From contig JAURFJ010000001.1 of assembly GCA_030834365.1 (NCBI GenBank), positions 1 through 44,160 on the forward strand: a stretch of DNA of 44,160 bases, read 5' to 3'. The position numbers were made by a program, and so were the translations under genes. The notes under the pieces are model-generated. The model was given only the letters and a program-made list of their open reading frames with translations. It ran no database searches and was not told the origin of the DNA. The stretch comes from Flavobacteriaceae bacterium. Lineage in GTDB: Bacteria; Bacteroidota; Bacteroidia; Flavobacteriales; Flavobacteriaceae. Shown here piece after piece: positions 7,711 to 16,502 of this stretch. Positions within the stretch are counted from its first letter, which is position 1. Each line of letters begins with the position of its first letter.

Positions 7711-9594
7711 GTGTTCACCTCTTACGTTTTTGACTTCGACAGCACCATAACTCGCGTAGAAGCCCTCGATATTCTGGCTGAAATTGCGCTAGCTGATAAT
7801 CCGGATAAAGAGCATATTGTGGCGCAAATTCAAGAGATCACCAATTTAGGCATAGATGGGGAGATTTCTTTTACCGAGTCTTTAGAACGTCGCATAAAAT
7901 TACTTCGCGCCCATAAATCTCAGCTGAATCAACTTATCGAAGAGCTTAAAGAAAAAATCAGCGATTCGTTTATGCGCAACCAGCGCTTTTTTGAAACACA
8001 TAAAGATCAGATTTATGTGGTTTCTTGCGGGTTTAAAGAATTTATAGAGCCCATTGTGAATCGCTTTCACATAGCGCCAGACAGAGTTTATGCGAATACT
8101 TTTGTCTACGACGATCAGGGTTACATCATCGGTTTTGATACCGAGAACGTACTGTCATCACACAACGGAAAGATCAGCTGCCTTAAAAACATGAACCTTT
8201 CAGGTGAGGTTCAAGTAATTGGAGATGGTTATTCAGATTACGTGATGAGAGAAGCGGGAATTGCCGATCGCTTTTTTGCTTACACAGAGAATGTAAAGCG
8301 CGAAAAGGCCATGAGAAATGCCGATCACATAGCCGAGAATTTAGATGAATTTTTATTTATAAACGATTTGCCCAGAAACGTATCCTATCCGAAGAACCGT
8401 ATTAAGATTCTCCTTTTGGAGAATATTCACCACGACGCATTGACTCGCCTTGAAACCGACGGGTATTCAGTTGAGATGGTGAGCAGTAGTCTAAACGAAG
8501 AAGAGCTAATAGAACGCATCAAAGGTGTTCATGTTCTGGGTATTCGATCCAAGACTAAGGTGACTCAATCGGTGGTTGATGCTGCCGATAAGCTTTTAGT
8601 AGTTGCGGCCTTTTGTATTGGTACCACACAGATTGATCTAGACGCCTGTAAGCGAAATGGAGTGGTGGTTTTTAATGCACCATTTAGCAATACCCGCTCA
8701 GTGGTTGAGCTTGCCTTAGGTCAAATTATTATGCTCATGAGAAGCGTTTTTGAGCGCTCTTCAGAAATGCACAGCGGAAACTGGAACAAAACGGCTTCTG
8801 GTTCTAAAGAGGTAAGAGGAAAGACACTAGGTATTATTGGATACGGCAACATCGGCAAACAACTATCTATTTTGGCCGAGGCAATGGGAATGAGGGTGTG
8901 TTATTACGACCTTCAAGATTCTCTGGCATTAGGAAACGCCCAAAAGGTTGAAGATCTTGACACCCTGCTAAAACAGAGTGATGTTGTTTCCCTGCATGTT
9001 GACGATAATCCTCAGAACAAGCATCTTATCGGTGAGCGTGAACTTTCACTGATGAATAAAGGAGCCTATCTCATTAACTTGTCACGCGGATTTGTTGTCG
9101 ATATTGACGCGTTGGCTCAGCAGCTTCGTTCGGGCCATATTGCAGGAGCGGCGGTTGATGTGTTTCCCGTAGAACCTAAGGCCAACGGAGTATTCAAAAC
9201 CCCCTTACAAGGCTTAGACAATGTGATCTTAACCCCTCACGTAGGAGGGTCAACAATTGAGGCACAGCGGGATATAGCCGATTTTGTTCCGAAAAAAATC
9301 CTGGGATATATTAATTCTGGTAGTACAGAAGATTCGGTGAACTTCCCGAATATTCGACTGCCCCAACAAAAAGACCGCCACCGTTTTCTGCATATTCACA
9401 AGAATGTTCCTGGAGTAATGGCGGAAATTAACAAAGTGTTAGCTAGCTATCAACTTAACTTGGTTGGGCAGTTCTTGTCCACGGATCCAGAGGTTGGGTA
9501 TGTCATTTCTGATGTAGACACCGCCTATAATCCGGAGGTAGTTTCAGCCCTCAAGGCTGTTCCAAATACCATAAAATTCAGGGTGTTGTATTAA
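7711..9594 (+). CDS. serA: fused phosphoserine phosphatase-like HAD domain and D-3-phosphoglycerate dehydrogenase
   Basis: Counting from the chosen GTG, the protein has 627 residues. Residues 4-215 are a HAD-IB phosphatase with DFDST (8-12) and GDGYSD (171-176), as in SerB. From about residue 230 follows phosphoglycerate dehydrogenase: GYGNIG for NAD (377-382), LSRG (457-460) with catalytic Arg near 279, the TPHVGGST histidine at 510, and a C-terminal ACT domain (about 554-627) for likely serine feedback. One polypeptide would thus cover the first and last steps of serine synthesis; SerC is not in the window. An ATG at 7648 is in frame, but it lies upstream of the -7 box and adds residues outside the family. 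Confidence 0.92.
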   Translation: MFTSYVFDFDSTITRVEALDILAEIALADNPDKEHIVAQIQEITNLGIDGEISFTESLERRIKLLRAHKSQLNQLIEELKEKISDSFMRNQRFFETHKDQIYVVSCGFKEFIEPIVNRFHIAPDRVYANTFVYDDQGYIIGFDTENVLSSHNGKISCLKNMNLSGEVQVIGDGYSDYVMREAGIADRFFAYTENVKREKAMRNADHIAENLDEFLFINDLPRNVSYPKNRIKILLLENIHHDALTRLETDGYSVEMVSSSLNEEELIERIKGVHVLGIRSKTKVTQSVVDAADKLLVVAAFCIGTTQIDLDACKRNGVVVFNAPFSNTRSVVELALGQIIMLMRSVFERSSEMHSGNWNKTASGSKEVRGKTLGIIGYGNIGKQLSILAEAMGMRVCYYDLQDSLALGNAQKVEDLDTLLKQSDVVSLHVDDNPQNKHLIGERELSLMNKGAYLINLSRGFVVDIDALAQQLRSGHIAGAAVDVFPVEPKANGVFKTPLQGLDNVILTPHVGGSTIEAQRDIADFVPKKILGYINSGSTEDSVNFPNIRLPQQKDRHRFLHIHKNVPGVMAEINKVLASYQLNLVGQFLSTDPEVGYVISDVDTAYNPEVVSALKAVPNTIKFRVLY

Positions 9595-9599
9595 AGGGA

Positions 9600-10073
9600 T
9601 TATTCGTGGTGGTAAGGTTCACTGTTTAAAATAGTGAATGCACGATAGAGTTGCTCCATAAAAATGGGTCGTACCATTTGATGGGTAAAGGTCATCTTAG
9701 ATAGAGAGAGCTTATGCAAGCAGATTGAACGGATATGTTCTGAAAATCCGTAGGCTCCGCCAATCAGAAAACACAGTTCAGGTACGGCTCGTTCTCTCAT
9801 GTCGCCCAAAAATGCAGAAAACTCAAGCGAGCTTTTTTGTGCTCCCTTATCGTCAAGCAAAACCAAGACGGCCTTTGGATTTAAGTGCTTTTGAATCTCC
9901 CTTGACTCGTTCTCTAAGATTTCTTTGACTGTAAGGCCTTTGGCTTTTGTAACCGTTTTAGCTACCAGTAGTTCAAATCTGCAGTAATGCTTCAATCTAT
10001 TTTCGTATTCAGCAATAAGTGTGCTAATTGCTCCGAGATCTGACTTACCCACCACGATCAGGGTCACCTTCAT
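9600..10073 (-). CDS. rlmH: 23S rRNA (pseudouridine1915-N3)-methyltransferase
   Basis: RlmH is a SPOUT methyltransferase that modifies pseudouridine 1915 of 23S rRNA in assembled ribosomes. The 157-residue length is normal. Signatures include MKVTLIVVGKSD at the start, the knot region LCFLIGGAYGF with the SAM-binding glycines, LSLSKMTFTHQMVR, and the terminal PYHHE. It converges on the serA fusion with only 5 bp between the stops. A near-consensus TACCTTTA box lies at 10097-10104 on its upstream side. Confidence 0.96.
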   Translation of the reverse strand: MKVTLIVVGKSDLGAISTLIAEYENRLKHYCRFELLVAKTVTKAKGLTVKEILENESREIQKHLNPKAVLVLLDDKGAQKSSLEFSAFLGDMRERAVPELCFLIGGAYGFSEHIRSICLHKLSLSKMTFTHQMVRPIFMEQLYRAFTILNSEPYHHE

Positions 10074-10165
10074 TTTTACTAATTTCGTTCAATAGCTAAA
10101 GGTAAGGCCAATGGTGAATGTTTAAAAAATGGAGTGTAAACAATTGAATCAATGCTAGCGGGCTT

Positions 10166-11101
10166 ATGAAACACTATCTATTGCGTCTATTCATTCGACT
10201 AAATCGGTTGTTGTCTACTTGGTTACAGCGTATTAATTTACCTGGTTATCAGGGATTTAATTTATACGATCTCGTTGTTTTATACTGGTCAGGCCTTATT
10301 AAAGGCGCATTGAGTTCAAGGGCAAGTGCCATTGCATTTAGTCTTTTTACGGCCCTTTTTCCGCTGTTAATTTTCTTACTCACCTTGATGCCACATCTCT
10401 TTGATTTGGTGCAGACCAATGTTTCATATGACTTGACGTTACTTCGCTTTTTAGGGGCATTCTTGCCTGAGGCAACCGCGGATTATTTTTCACAGATTTT
10501 TACTGAACTCAAAGACAAAAGAACAGGAACCTTAATTTCGTCAACATTCGTAATCTCTATCTTTTTGGTAGCTAATGGAGTCAATAGCATTTTCAGTGAA
10601 TTTGCCCATTCGTATCACGTGGCGTTTACGCGAAATTTTTTTAAGCAGTACTTGTATTCTGTAATAGTGGGATTGTCTTTAGCTCTGGGTATCAGTTTGG
10701 GCACGTTGGGTTTTGTTTATTCTGAGTGGTATCTCAATCAACTGTCAGTATCGAGCGATTTTTTTAGCGTTCGATTGCTGCAGCGTTTTTTGGTGGTGCT
10801 CATGGTTTTTGTCGCTACGGCCTCACTCTATTTCTTTGGAACCGCAAAGAAGTCGAGAACCTCCTTTTTTTCTTGGGGTCCCTTAGTGACCACCCTGCTC
10901 ATTGTGCTCACCTCTTACGCTTTCGGAATCTATGTCGACAAGTTTGCTAGTTATAATGAGCTCTACGGTGCTCTTGGAGGTTTACTGATTCTCATGTTTT
11001 ACTTGTGGCTGAACTCTAACATTCTATTATTGGGCTATGAGTTAAATGTGTTATTAGCTCATTTGAAAAGTGGCGAAGCCACTTCGTCTAAGCGCGCATG
11101 A
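10166..11101 (+). CDS. YihY/BrkB family integral membrane protein
   Basis: The protein has 311 residues and about six hydrophobic spans between residues 48 and 300. The family hallmarks are present: ASAIAFSLFTALFPLLIFLL near residue 53, given here as its core AIAFSLF, and YGALGGLLILMFYLW near the end. Family members were once called RNase BN, wrongly; their function is unknown, with export or stress roles proposed. Its stop overlaps the priA start (ATGA), so the two are probably co-transcribed. I see no exact -7 box in the 92-bp upstream region. Confidence 0.9.
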   Translation: MKHYLLRLFIRLNRLLSTWLQRINLPGYQGFNLYDLVVLYWSGLIKGALSSRASAIAFSLFTALFPLLIFLLTLMPHLFDLVQTNVSYDLTLLRFLGAFLPEATADYFSQIFTELKDKRTGTLISSTFVISIFLVANGVNSIFSEFAHSYHVAFTRNFFKQYLYSVIVGLSLALGISLGTLGFVYSEWYLNQLSVSSDFFSVRLLQRFLVVLMVFVATASLYFFGTAKKSRTSFFSWGPLVTTLLIVLTSYAFGIYVDKFASYNELYGALGGLLILMFYLWLNSNILLLGYELNVLLAHLKSGEATSSKRA

Positions 11102-13383
11102 GCATATTTGTACACGTTCTACTTCCGTTAAGGCTTTCTAGACCCTTCACTTATCATTTCGACGAGGCGACAAGTTTAAAAAGGGGTCAGCGAGTGGTCG
11201 TGCCCTTTGGCAAACGCAAACGCTACACGGGTATAGTCTGGAGCGCCTCTGTCGATAAACCTCCCTATGAAACCAAAGCTATTGAGGGTGTGTTTGATGA
11301 TGAACCCGTACTGACCGAGATACAACTTAACCTTTGGGAATGGCTTGCCGCGCATTACATGACCTCATTAGGGGAAGTTATGCGTACCGCAATGGTTTCA
11401 GGCTTACTTATTGAGGATGAACTAAGTGCCTTTGATTCTGAGCATTCATCAAGTGAAGTAATGCTCGAGAAAGCCCTGCCTAAAAATGAAAGCTGGGTAG
11501 AGTTGGTAGATGGCGAAACAGCTTGGCGTTTCGTTGAAGATTCTAAGGCGGTTAAGCAGGTTGAGTTAGTCAAAGGCCTGTTGGAGCTAATCGGGCCCGA
11601 TAAGCCTATACCCTGGAGAGAGCTTCAACAAGTTACCAGGTCGACTGTAGCTGTTCGCAACGCACTGGTTAAGAAGGGGATGCTTCTGCTTTCAGAACGC
11701 CCAATTGAGCGGCTAAAGCATAGCTCTTCTTTGTTTAAGCCGTTTGAATTAACAGATGCACAGCAGCGCGCGTTTAAATCTATAGAGGAAGGTTTTGAAG
11801 CCAAGAAGCCCGTTGTCTTGAAAGGGGTCACCGGATCGGGAAAAACGGAGGTTTACATGCAGTTGATCGAAAAGGCGCTCATTCAATCTGGTCAAGTGCT
11901 CTATTTACTCCCAGAAATTGCCTTAACCGAGGCCCTCACACTTCGCGTCAGTGCCCGGTTTCCAGAAAAAGTCTTGGCCTATAATTCGGCCTTGAACAAA
12001 GCGAAACGGGTCGAGGCTTGGCACAAGGTTCTCGCGCTAGACCCTAGTGTACAAATTGTGGTGGGCTCTCGATCAGCTTTATTTCTGCCCTTTAGCAACT
12101 TGAGCCTCATAATCGTTGATGAGGAACACGACACCTCGTTTAAACAGGCTGACCCTGCACCTCGGTATCACGCCAGAGATACAGCGATTTATTTGGCACA
12201 ACTTTGTAAGGCTTCTATCGTATTAGGGTCGGCAACTCCAAGTTTAGAGACTTACTACAATGCTACCCCTACAGCGGCTGGATCTTCAAAATATGCATTA
12301 GTTAATTTACAGCAGCGCTATGCCGAAGCGGTTTCTACTCAAATTGAACTGATTGACCTGAGGGAGGAATACAAGCGCAAGCGCATGCATGGTTTTTTCT
12401 CACAAACACTACTCGATCTTCTGGATGAAACACTACAGCGAGGGGAACAAGCCTTGTTTTTTCAAAACCGAAGGGGATATTCCACGCTGATTTCTTGCCA
12501 AAGTTGTGGTCATGTTAAGCGATGCCAATCGTGTGACGTAGGGTTGACTTATCACAAAGGGGAGTCGGTGTTGCGCTGCCATTATTGCGGATTTCAGGAG
12601 CCCTTTACAGTAAAATGTTCTGCCTGTGGAAGCCATGAATTACACGAGCAAGGTCTCGGTACTGAACAGTTAGAGTGGTACCTCTCAGAGCGCTATCCAC
12701 AACATTCTGTGATTCGGGTCGATAGTGATTCAGGGGCTTCATTGTCTAAGAGACTAAAGGCCTTAAAAGATTTTGAGGCTCAGCGGCATCAGGTCTTGGT
12801 GGGTACACAGATGATTAGTAAAGGCATAGACTTCTCTAATATTGGCCTCATAGGAGTGGTGCAAGTTGATCAGCTGCTTTACAGGGCCGATTACAGAGCG
12901 CAAGAGCAGGCCTTTCAAATGCTTCTTCAGGTAGCCGGAAGAGGAGGGAGGCATGCTGACAAATCGGCCACAATGGCCTTACAAACCTTTGATCCGGGTA
13001 ATCGGGTATTGAATTTATTGGTCCAAGGAGACGATAAGAACTTCTATAGGAGTGAATTAGAGGAGCGAAAGCAGTTTTTTTATCCGCCATTTTCGCGCAT
13101 GATTCGCATACAATTCAGAGCTAAGAGCGAATCGGTGGTCTGGGATGGAGCCTCTTGGTTTGCGAAAGCCCTCAAACAGATTGAGGAAATACACGTTTTG
13201 GGCAATGATAGCCCAATAGTTTCGAAGATTCGCGATCAGCACTACCAGCAAATTCTGATCAAATATCCAAAACAATTTCCGCTACAGACCCTGAAGGCAC
13301 AAATACAAAAAATTCAGCACTCTTTTGAAAGTATCGGAGCCTTTCAATCTATACGAATCGCTTATCATGTTGATCACATCTAG
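11098..13383 (+). CDS. priA: primosomal protein N', replication restart helicase
   Basis: PriA recognises stalled forks and reloads the replicative helicase. The 761-residue protein has Walker A GVTGSGKT (243-250), DEEH (341-344), GSAT (377-380) and eight zinc-ligand cysteines (467, 470, 476, 479, 494, 497, 507 and 510) in CxxC pairs. The N-terminal 3'-end-binding domain begins VHVLLPLRLSRPFTY. All parts are intact. The start overlaps the membrane-protein gene by 4 bp, and the rpsF operon follows after 67 bp with its own promoter. Confidence 0.96.
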   Translation: MSIFVHVLLPLRLSRPFTYHFDEATSLKRGQRVVVPFGKRKRYTGIVWSASVDKPPYETKAIEGVFDDEPVLTEIQLNLWEWLAAHYMTSLGEVMRTAMVSGLLIEDELSAFDSEHSSSEVMLEKALPKNESWVELVDGETAWRFVEDSKAVKQVELVKGLLELIGPDKPIPWRELQQVTRSTVAVRNALVKKGMLLLSERPIERLKHSSSLFKPFELTDAQQRAFKSIEEGFEAKKPVVLKGVTGSGKTEVYMQLIEKALIQSGQVLYLLPEIALTEALTLRVSARFPEKVLAYNSALNKAKRVEAWHKVLALDPSVQIVVGSRSALFLPFSNLSLIIVDEEHDTSFKQADPAPRYHARDTAIYLAQLCKASIVLGSATPSLETYYNATPTAAGSSKYALVNLQQRYAEAVSTQIELIDLREEYKRKRMHGFFSQTLLDLLDETLQRGEQALFFQNRRGYSTLISCQSCGHVKRCQSCDVGLTYHKGESVLRCHYCGFQEPFTVKCSACGSHELHEQGLGTEQLEWYLSERYPQHSVIRVDSDSGASLSKRLKALKDFEAQRHQVLVGTQMISKGIDFSNIGLIGVVQVDQLLYRADYRAQEQAFQMLLQVAGRGGRHADKSATMALQTFDPGNRVLNLLVQGDDKNFYRSELEERKQFFYPPFSRMIRIQFRAKSESVVWDGASWFAKALKQIEEIHVLGNDSPIVSKIRDQHYQQILIKYPKQFPLQTLKAQIQKIQHSFESIGAFQSIRIAYHVDHI

Positions 13384-13399
13384 ATTTAGGCGCAGGAGC

Positions 13400-13430
13400 T
13401 TGTAAAGCACAAATGCTTTGCCTATTTTTG
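13400..13430 (+). promoter_or_regulatory. promoter of the rpsF-rpsR-rplI operon
   Basis: This is the best full promoter in the window: a -33 TTG at 13400-13402, a 20-bp spacer and an exact -7 box TATTTTTG at 13423-13430. Transcription should start about 6 nt later, leaving roughly 15 nt before the rpsF ATG. That is too short for the S6:S18-binding leader known in many other bacteria. Confidence 0.65.
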
Positions 13431-13450
13431 CACTCTTTTAAAACTAAAAT

Positions 13451-13786
13451 ATGAACCAATACGAAACTGTTTTCATTTTGAATCCCGTTCTATCTGACGT
13501 TCAGGTAGAGGAAACAGCGAAGAAATTTCAAGATTTCTTAACGAGCCGTGGAGCTTCGATGGTAGCTAAAGAAAATTGGGGGTTAAAGAAATTAGCCTAT
13601 CCGATTCAAAACAAAAAGAGTGGTTTTTACCACTTATTTGAGTTTAATGCACCCGCTGAAATTATTACTGAATTCGAACTCGAGTTTAGACGAGACGAGC
13701 GAGTAATGCGCTACCTAACCGTTAAATTAGACAAGCACGCAGTTGCTTGGGCGGAAAAAAGAAGACAAAAACTTAAAACGGCTTAA
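13451..13786 (+). CDS. rpsF: 30S ribosomal protein S6
   Basis: S6 binds S18 on the platform of the small subunit. The 111-residue sequence shows the family opening NQYETVFILNPVLSD, the ENWGLKKLAYPIQNKKSGFYHLFEF core and DERVMRYLTVK, here quoted in parts. It is the first gene of the rpsF-rpsR-rplI operon, and rpsR starts 2 bp after its stop. Confidence 0.97.
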   Translation: MNQYETVFILNPVLSDVQVEETAKKFQDFLTSRGASMVAKENWGLKKLAYPIQNKKSGFYHLFEFNAPAEIITEFELEFRRDERVMRYLTVKLDKHAVAWAEKRRQKLKTA

Positions 13787-13788
13787 TT

Positions 13789-14085
13789 ATGTCAACTATT
13801 GAACAACAAGCGAAAGGAAAAAAAGATGGTGAGATTCGCTATTTGACTCCTTTAAATATTGATACACAAAAAGATAAAAAATACTGTCGCTTCAAGAAGT
13901 CAGGTATTAAGTATATCGATTATAAAGACCCTGATTTTTTACTGAAATTGGTAAATGAACAAGGTAAGATTCTTCCTAGAAGACTAACCGGGACCTCGCT
14001 AAAATATCAGAGAAAGGTTTCACAAGCCATAAAGCGTTCAAGGCACCTTGCCCTAATGCCTTATGTAGCAGATATGTTAAAATAA
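13789..14085 (+). CDS. rpsR: 30S ribosomal protein S18
   Basis: S18 pairs with S6 in the 30S platform. The 98-residue protein contains the conserved YCRFKKSGIKYIDYKD, LLKLVNEQGKILPRRLTGT and QAIKRSRHLALMP segments. The N-terminal extension (about 18 residues before RYLTPL) is normal for the phylum. In Bacteroidota S18 is known to help hold the 16S 3' tail and so suppress Shine-Dalgarno pairing, which fits the lack of such sites here. The gene is tightly spaced within the ribosomal operon. Confidence 0.97.
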   Translation: MSTIEQQAKGKKDGEIRYLTPLNIDTQKDKKYCRFKKSGIKYIDYKDPDFLLKLVNEQGKILPRRLTGTSLKYQRKVSQAIKRSRHLALMPYVADMLK

Positions 14086-14098
14086 TTACGAGAAAGAC

Positions 14099-14551
14099 AT
14101 GGAAATTATTTTAAAAGAAGACGTTCAGAACCTAGGGTTTAAAGACGATATCATAGCTGTAAAGAATGGATACGGAAGAAACTTTCTTATTCCTCAAGGA
14201 TTGGCCGTATTAGCCACTCCTTCTGCGAAGAAGGTTCATGCTGAGAATTTAAGACAGCGCGCTCACAAAGAGGCTCAGCTCGTTAAAGAAGCTCAATCCG
14301 TTGCGGATAGACTTTCTGCTCTTCAGTTGAAGCTTCAGGCTAAAGTAGGTTCAGGAGACAAACTGTTTGGATCGATTTCAAATATTGATTTAGCTGCCGC
14401 TCTAGAGAAGCAGAATGAAGCCATTGACAAGAAATACATTATTGTTCAAGGGGGTTCAGTTAAGCGCTTGGGGGCATACACGGCCAAGGTTCGTTTGCAC
14501 AGAGATGTGATTGCTGACCTTGCCTTTGAGGTAGTTCCTGAATCCAATTAA
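14099..14551 (+). CDS. rplI: 50S ribosomal protein L9
   Basis: L9 spans the L1 stalk base with two globular domains joined by a long helix. The 150-residue sequence opens MEIILKEDVQNLGFKDD, then VKNGYGRNFLIPQGLA (the N-domain signature), a charged helix (about 42-75) and a C-terminal domain starting near LQAKVGSGDKLFGSI. It is the last gene of the operon and is followed by a strong terminator 26 bp downstream. Confidence 0.97.
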   Translation: MEIILKEDVQNLGFKDDIIAVKNGYGRNFLIPQGLAVLATPSAKKVHAENLRQRAHKEAQLVKEAQSVADRLSALQLKLQAKVGSGDKLFGSISNIDLAAALEKQNEAIDKKYIIVQGGSVKRLGAYTAKVRLHRDVIADLAFEVVPESN

Positions 14552-14577
14552 TTACTGCACCTCGTTAACACCTATTC

Positions 14578-14602
14578 AAAGGGGCCTTTTTGGCCCCTTT
14601 TT
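14578..14602 (+). terminator. intrinsic terminator after rplI
   Basis: A perfect 9-bp stem (AAAGGGGCC, 14578-14586, with GGCCCCTTT, 14592-14600) has a 5-nt T loop and ends in a run of T. It should form a strong rho-independent terminator for the S6-S18-L9 operon. It ends only four bases before the ATG of the next gene on the same strand. Confidence 0.85.
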
Positions 14603-14606
14603 AGTT

Positions 14607-15089
14607 ATGAAATTTCGTAGATTAACCAAAGAACAGTTTGAGAGCATGCACGAAGAGTTTAGTGCTTTTTTGGCTTCCAATGGTGTAGATAAAACACTCT
14701 GGGATAGTAAAAAAGTGAACAAATCGTCAGATGTGGATGAGTTGTTAGATGAGTTTAGCGATCTGGTTTGGGATGCAGTCCTTGAAAAGGCAAGATATAT
14801 TGAGAATATTTCTGCAAACCACCTGTTTTTGTTCAAGTGTTTGGACCAAGAAATCAAGCTAATTGCTATCGAGGTAAGTAATGCAGAGATTGACTTAAGA
14901 GAACAGTCAGGATTTGAGTGGTTTAAAAAGCATTACAACTCAGATTATATCAACTACAAAAGAGCATCTAAGGCGTATTCGAAAACCAAAAATGAAGATA
15001 AATTTGAATTGATAGAAAAAGGAGGCGTTATCACTAAAGGCGCCTTGTACGATTGGTTTGAAGACCTGTTGGATCTATCTTCTGAGTAA
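14607..15089 (+). CDS. DUF6495-like protein of unknown function
   Basis: This acidic cytoplasmic-looking protein of 160 residues has no signal peptide or membrane span. The start MKFRRLTKEQFESM and the body resemble the Bacteroidota family I know as DUF6495, which is often encoded beside hisS; that assignment is from memory. A central WDAVLEKARYIENI helix and a C-terminal ALYDWFEDLLDL helix are the most recognisable parts. The ATG lies four bases after the rplI terminator, and I see no exact -7 box between them. hisS follows after 21 bp, so the pair is probably co-transcribed. No function can be assigned. Confidence 0.8.
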   Translation: MKFRRLTKEQFESMHEEFSAFLASNGVDKTLWDSKKVNKSSDVDELLDEFSDLVWDAVLEKARYIENISANHLFLFKCLDQEIKLIAIEVSNAEIDLREQSGFEWFKKHYNSDYINYKRASKAYSKTKNEDKFELIEKGGVITKGALYDWFEDLLDLSSE

Positions 15090-15098
15090 TTAAAATTG

Positions 15099-15112
15099 AT
15101 ATATATATATAT
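15099..15112 (+). repeat. (AT)7 tract running into the hisS start codon
   Basis: Seven uninterrupted AT dinucleotides end inside the start codon: the last AT is the first two bases of the hisS ATG at 15111. The tract occupies the ribosome-binding region, where no Shine-Dalgarno sequence is visible. Confidence 0.95.
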
Positions 15113-16502
15113 GGCTACAAATGCAAGTTTAGCTAAGGGTACTAGAGATTTTTACGGAGATGAACTGAGTAAAAGACAGTTCATGATAGGCGTTATTGAA
15201 AAACACTTCAAGCAGTTTGGATTCTCCAGGATTGAAACCCCGAGTTTTGAAAACTACGCCACCTTAATCGGTAAATACGGAGAAGAAGGAGATCGATTAA
15301 TCTTCAAGATTCTAAAGTCAGGTGACTATCTATCAAAGGCTAAGGAAGCGGCACTGACCTCTAGAAATAGCCAAGACCTTACCCCCGATATTAGTGATAA
15401 AGCGCTACGCTATGATTTGACTGTGCCTTTTGCGCGGTTTGTTGTACAGCATCAAAATGAGCTGGCTTTTCCTTTTAAACGCTATCAAATTCAGCCTGTT
15501 TGGCGTGCAGATCGACCACAAAAGGGTAGATACAGAGAATTTACGCAATGCGATGCCGATGTAGTGGGTGCGCAATCGCTGTGGCAAGAGCTTGAATTTT
15601 TGCAGTTGTATAATGCCGTTTTTACTGAATTGGGATTGATTGGCGAGAATAAGGTTAAGATAAAGTTGAACAATAGAAAGCTACTTTCGGGTATAGCTGA
15701 GGTTTTGGCTATTGAGGATCGATTAGCGGAATTCATGATCACTCTAGATAAGTTGGATAAACTGGGTGCTGATGCTGTCGCAGAAGAACTTAGATCACAA
15801 GGATTCGAAGACAGTGTATGGAATACGATGCAGTTTTTCCTAGACGAGTCGATCAGTCAAGAGCACAAACTGGATAAATTACGTCATCTCTTAGCCACCT
15901 CTACTAGCGGTCTTAAAGGTTTGGAGGAACTAGAGTTTTTATTGAACCAGTCTCGCTTGTTCAATCTAGAGGCCATTCTCTTGACCTTTGACCTCACCTT
16001 AGCGCGAGGCCTTCACTACTATACCGGAACCTTGTACGAGGTCAATGCTCCAGAAAAAGTTCAATTGGGAGCCATTGGCGGAGGCGGCCGATACGATAAT
16101 TTAACTGAGGCATTCGGAGGCACAGAAATGAGTGGAGTCGGAATTTCTTTTGGACTAGACAGACTGTACCTAGTTATGGAAGAATTACAGTTGTTTGGCA
16201 GTCATTTAGAAGACCAAATCGATGTAGTCGTCTTATTCCTGGAACAATCTGATCCAATCCGATTATTGCAGCTCATTGGCCAACTGAGATCGAAGGGTTT
16301 AGCCTCTGAACTGTATCCTGAAATGGCGAAGACAGCCAAGCAATACAAGTATGCCGAAAAGAGAAAAGCCAGGTTCGTATTGTATCAAAATGGGAACGAT
16401 AATTCTTCACAAGCGCTGACCTTAAAAAATATGAAGACTTCCGAAATACATGAATTTGATTTCGAAAGCCTTCAGGATATGATCGCTACTATAGGAGCTT
16501 AG
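15111..16502 (+). CDS. hisS: histidine--tRNA ligase
   Basis: HisS charges tRNA-His. From the ATG at 15111 it has 463 residues. Class II motifs are visible: RPQKGRYREFTQCDADVVG (135-153, motif 2), LARGLHYYTGTLYEV (histidine site), and GGGGRYDNL followed by GVGISFGLDRLYLV (motif 3). The C-terminal anticodon-binding domain begins near residue 365. An in-frame TTG at 15096 would add only IYIY-type residues from the AT tract, so I take the ATG. It probably shares a transcript with the DUF6495-like gene, and it converges on the M42 peptidase gene with 3 bp between stops. Confidence 0.96.
   Translation: MATNASLAKGTRDFYGDELSKRQFMIGVIEKHFKQFGFSRIETPSFENYATLIGKYGEEGDRLIFKILKSGDYLSKAKEAALTSRNSQDLTPDISDKALRYDLTVPFARFVVQHQNELAFPFKRYQIQPVWRADRPQKGRYREFTQCDADVVGAQSLWQELEFLQLYNAVFTELGLIGENKVKIKLNNRKLLSGIAEVLAIEDRLAEFMITLDKLDKLGADAVAEELRSQGFEDSVWNTMQFFLDESISQEHKLDKLRHLLATSTSGLKGLEELEFLLNQSRLFNLEAILLTFDLTLARGLHYYTGTLYEVNAPEKVQLGAIGGGGRYDNLTEAFGGTEMSGVGISFGLDRLYLVMEELQLFGSHLEDQIDVVVLFLEQSDPIRLLQLIGQLRSKGLASELYPEMAKTAKQYKYAEKRKARFVLYQNGNDNSSQALTLKNMKTSEIHEFDFESLQDMIATIGA

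Noticed and set aside
13384..13450. S6:S18-binding leader RNA upstream of rpsF
   Set aside because: The promoter at 13400-13430 leaves only about 15 nt of leader, too short for that structure.
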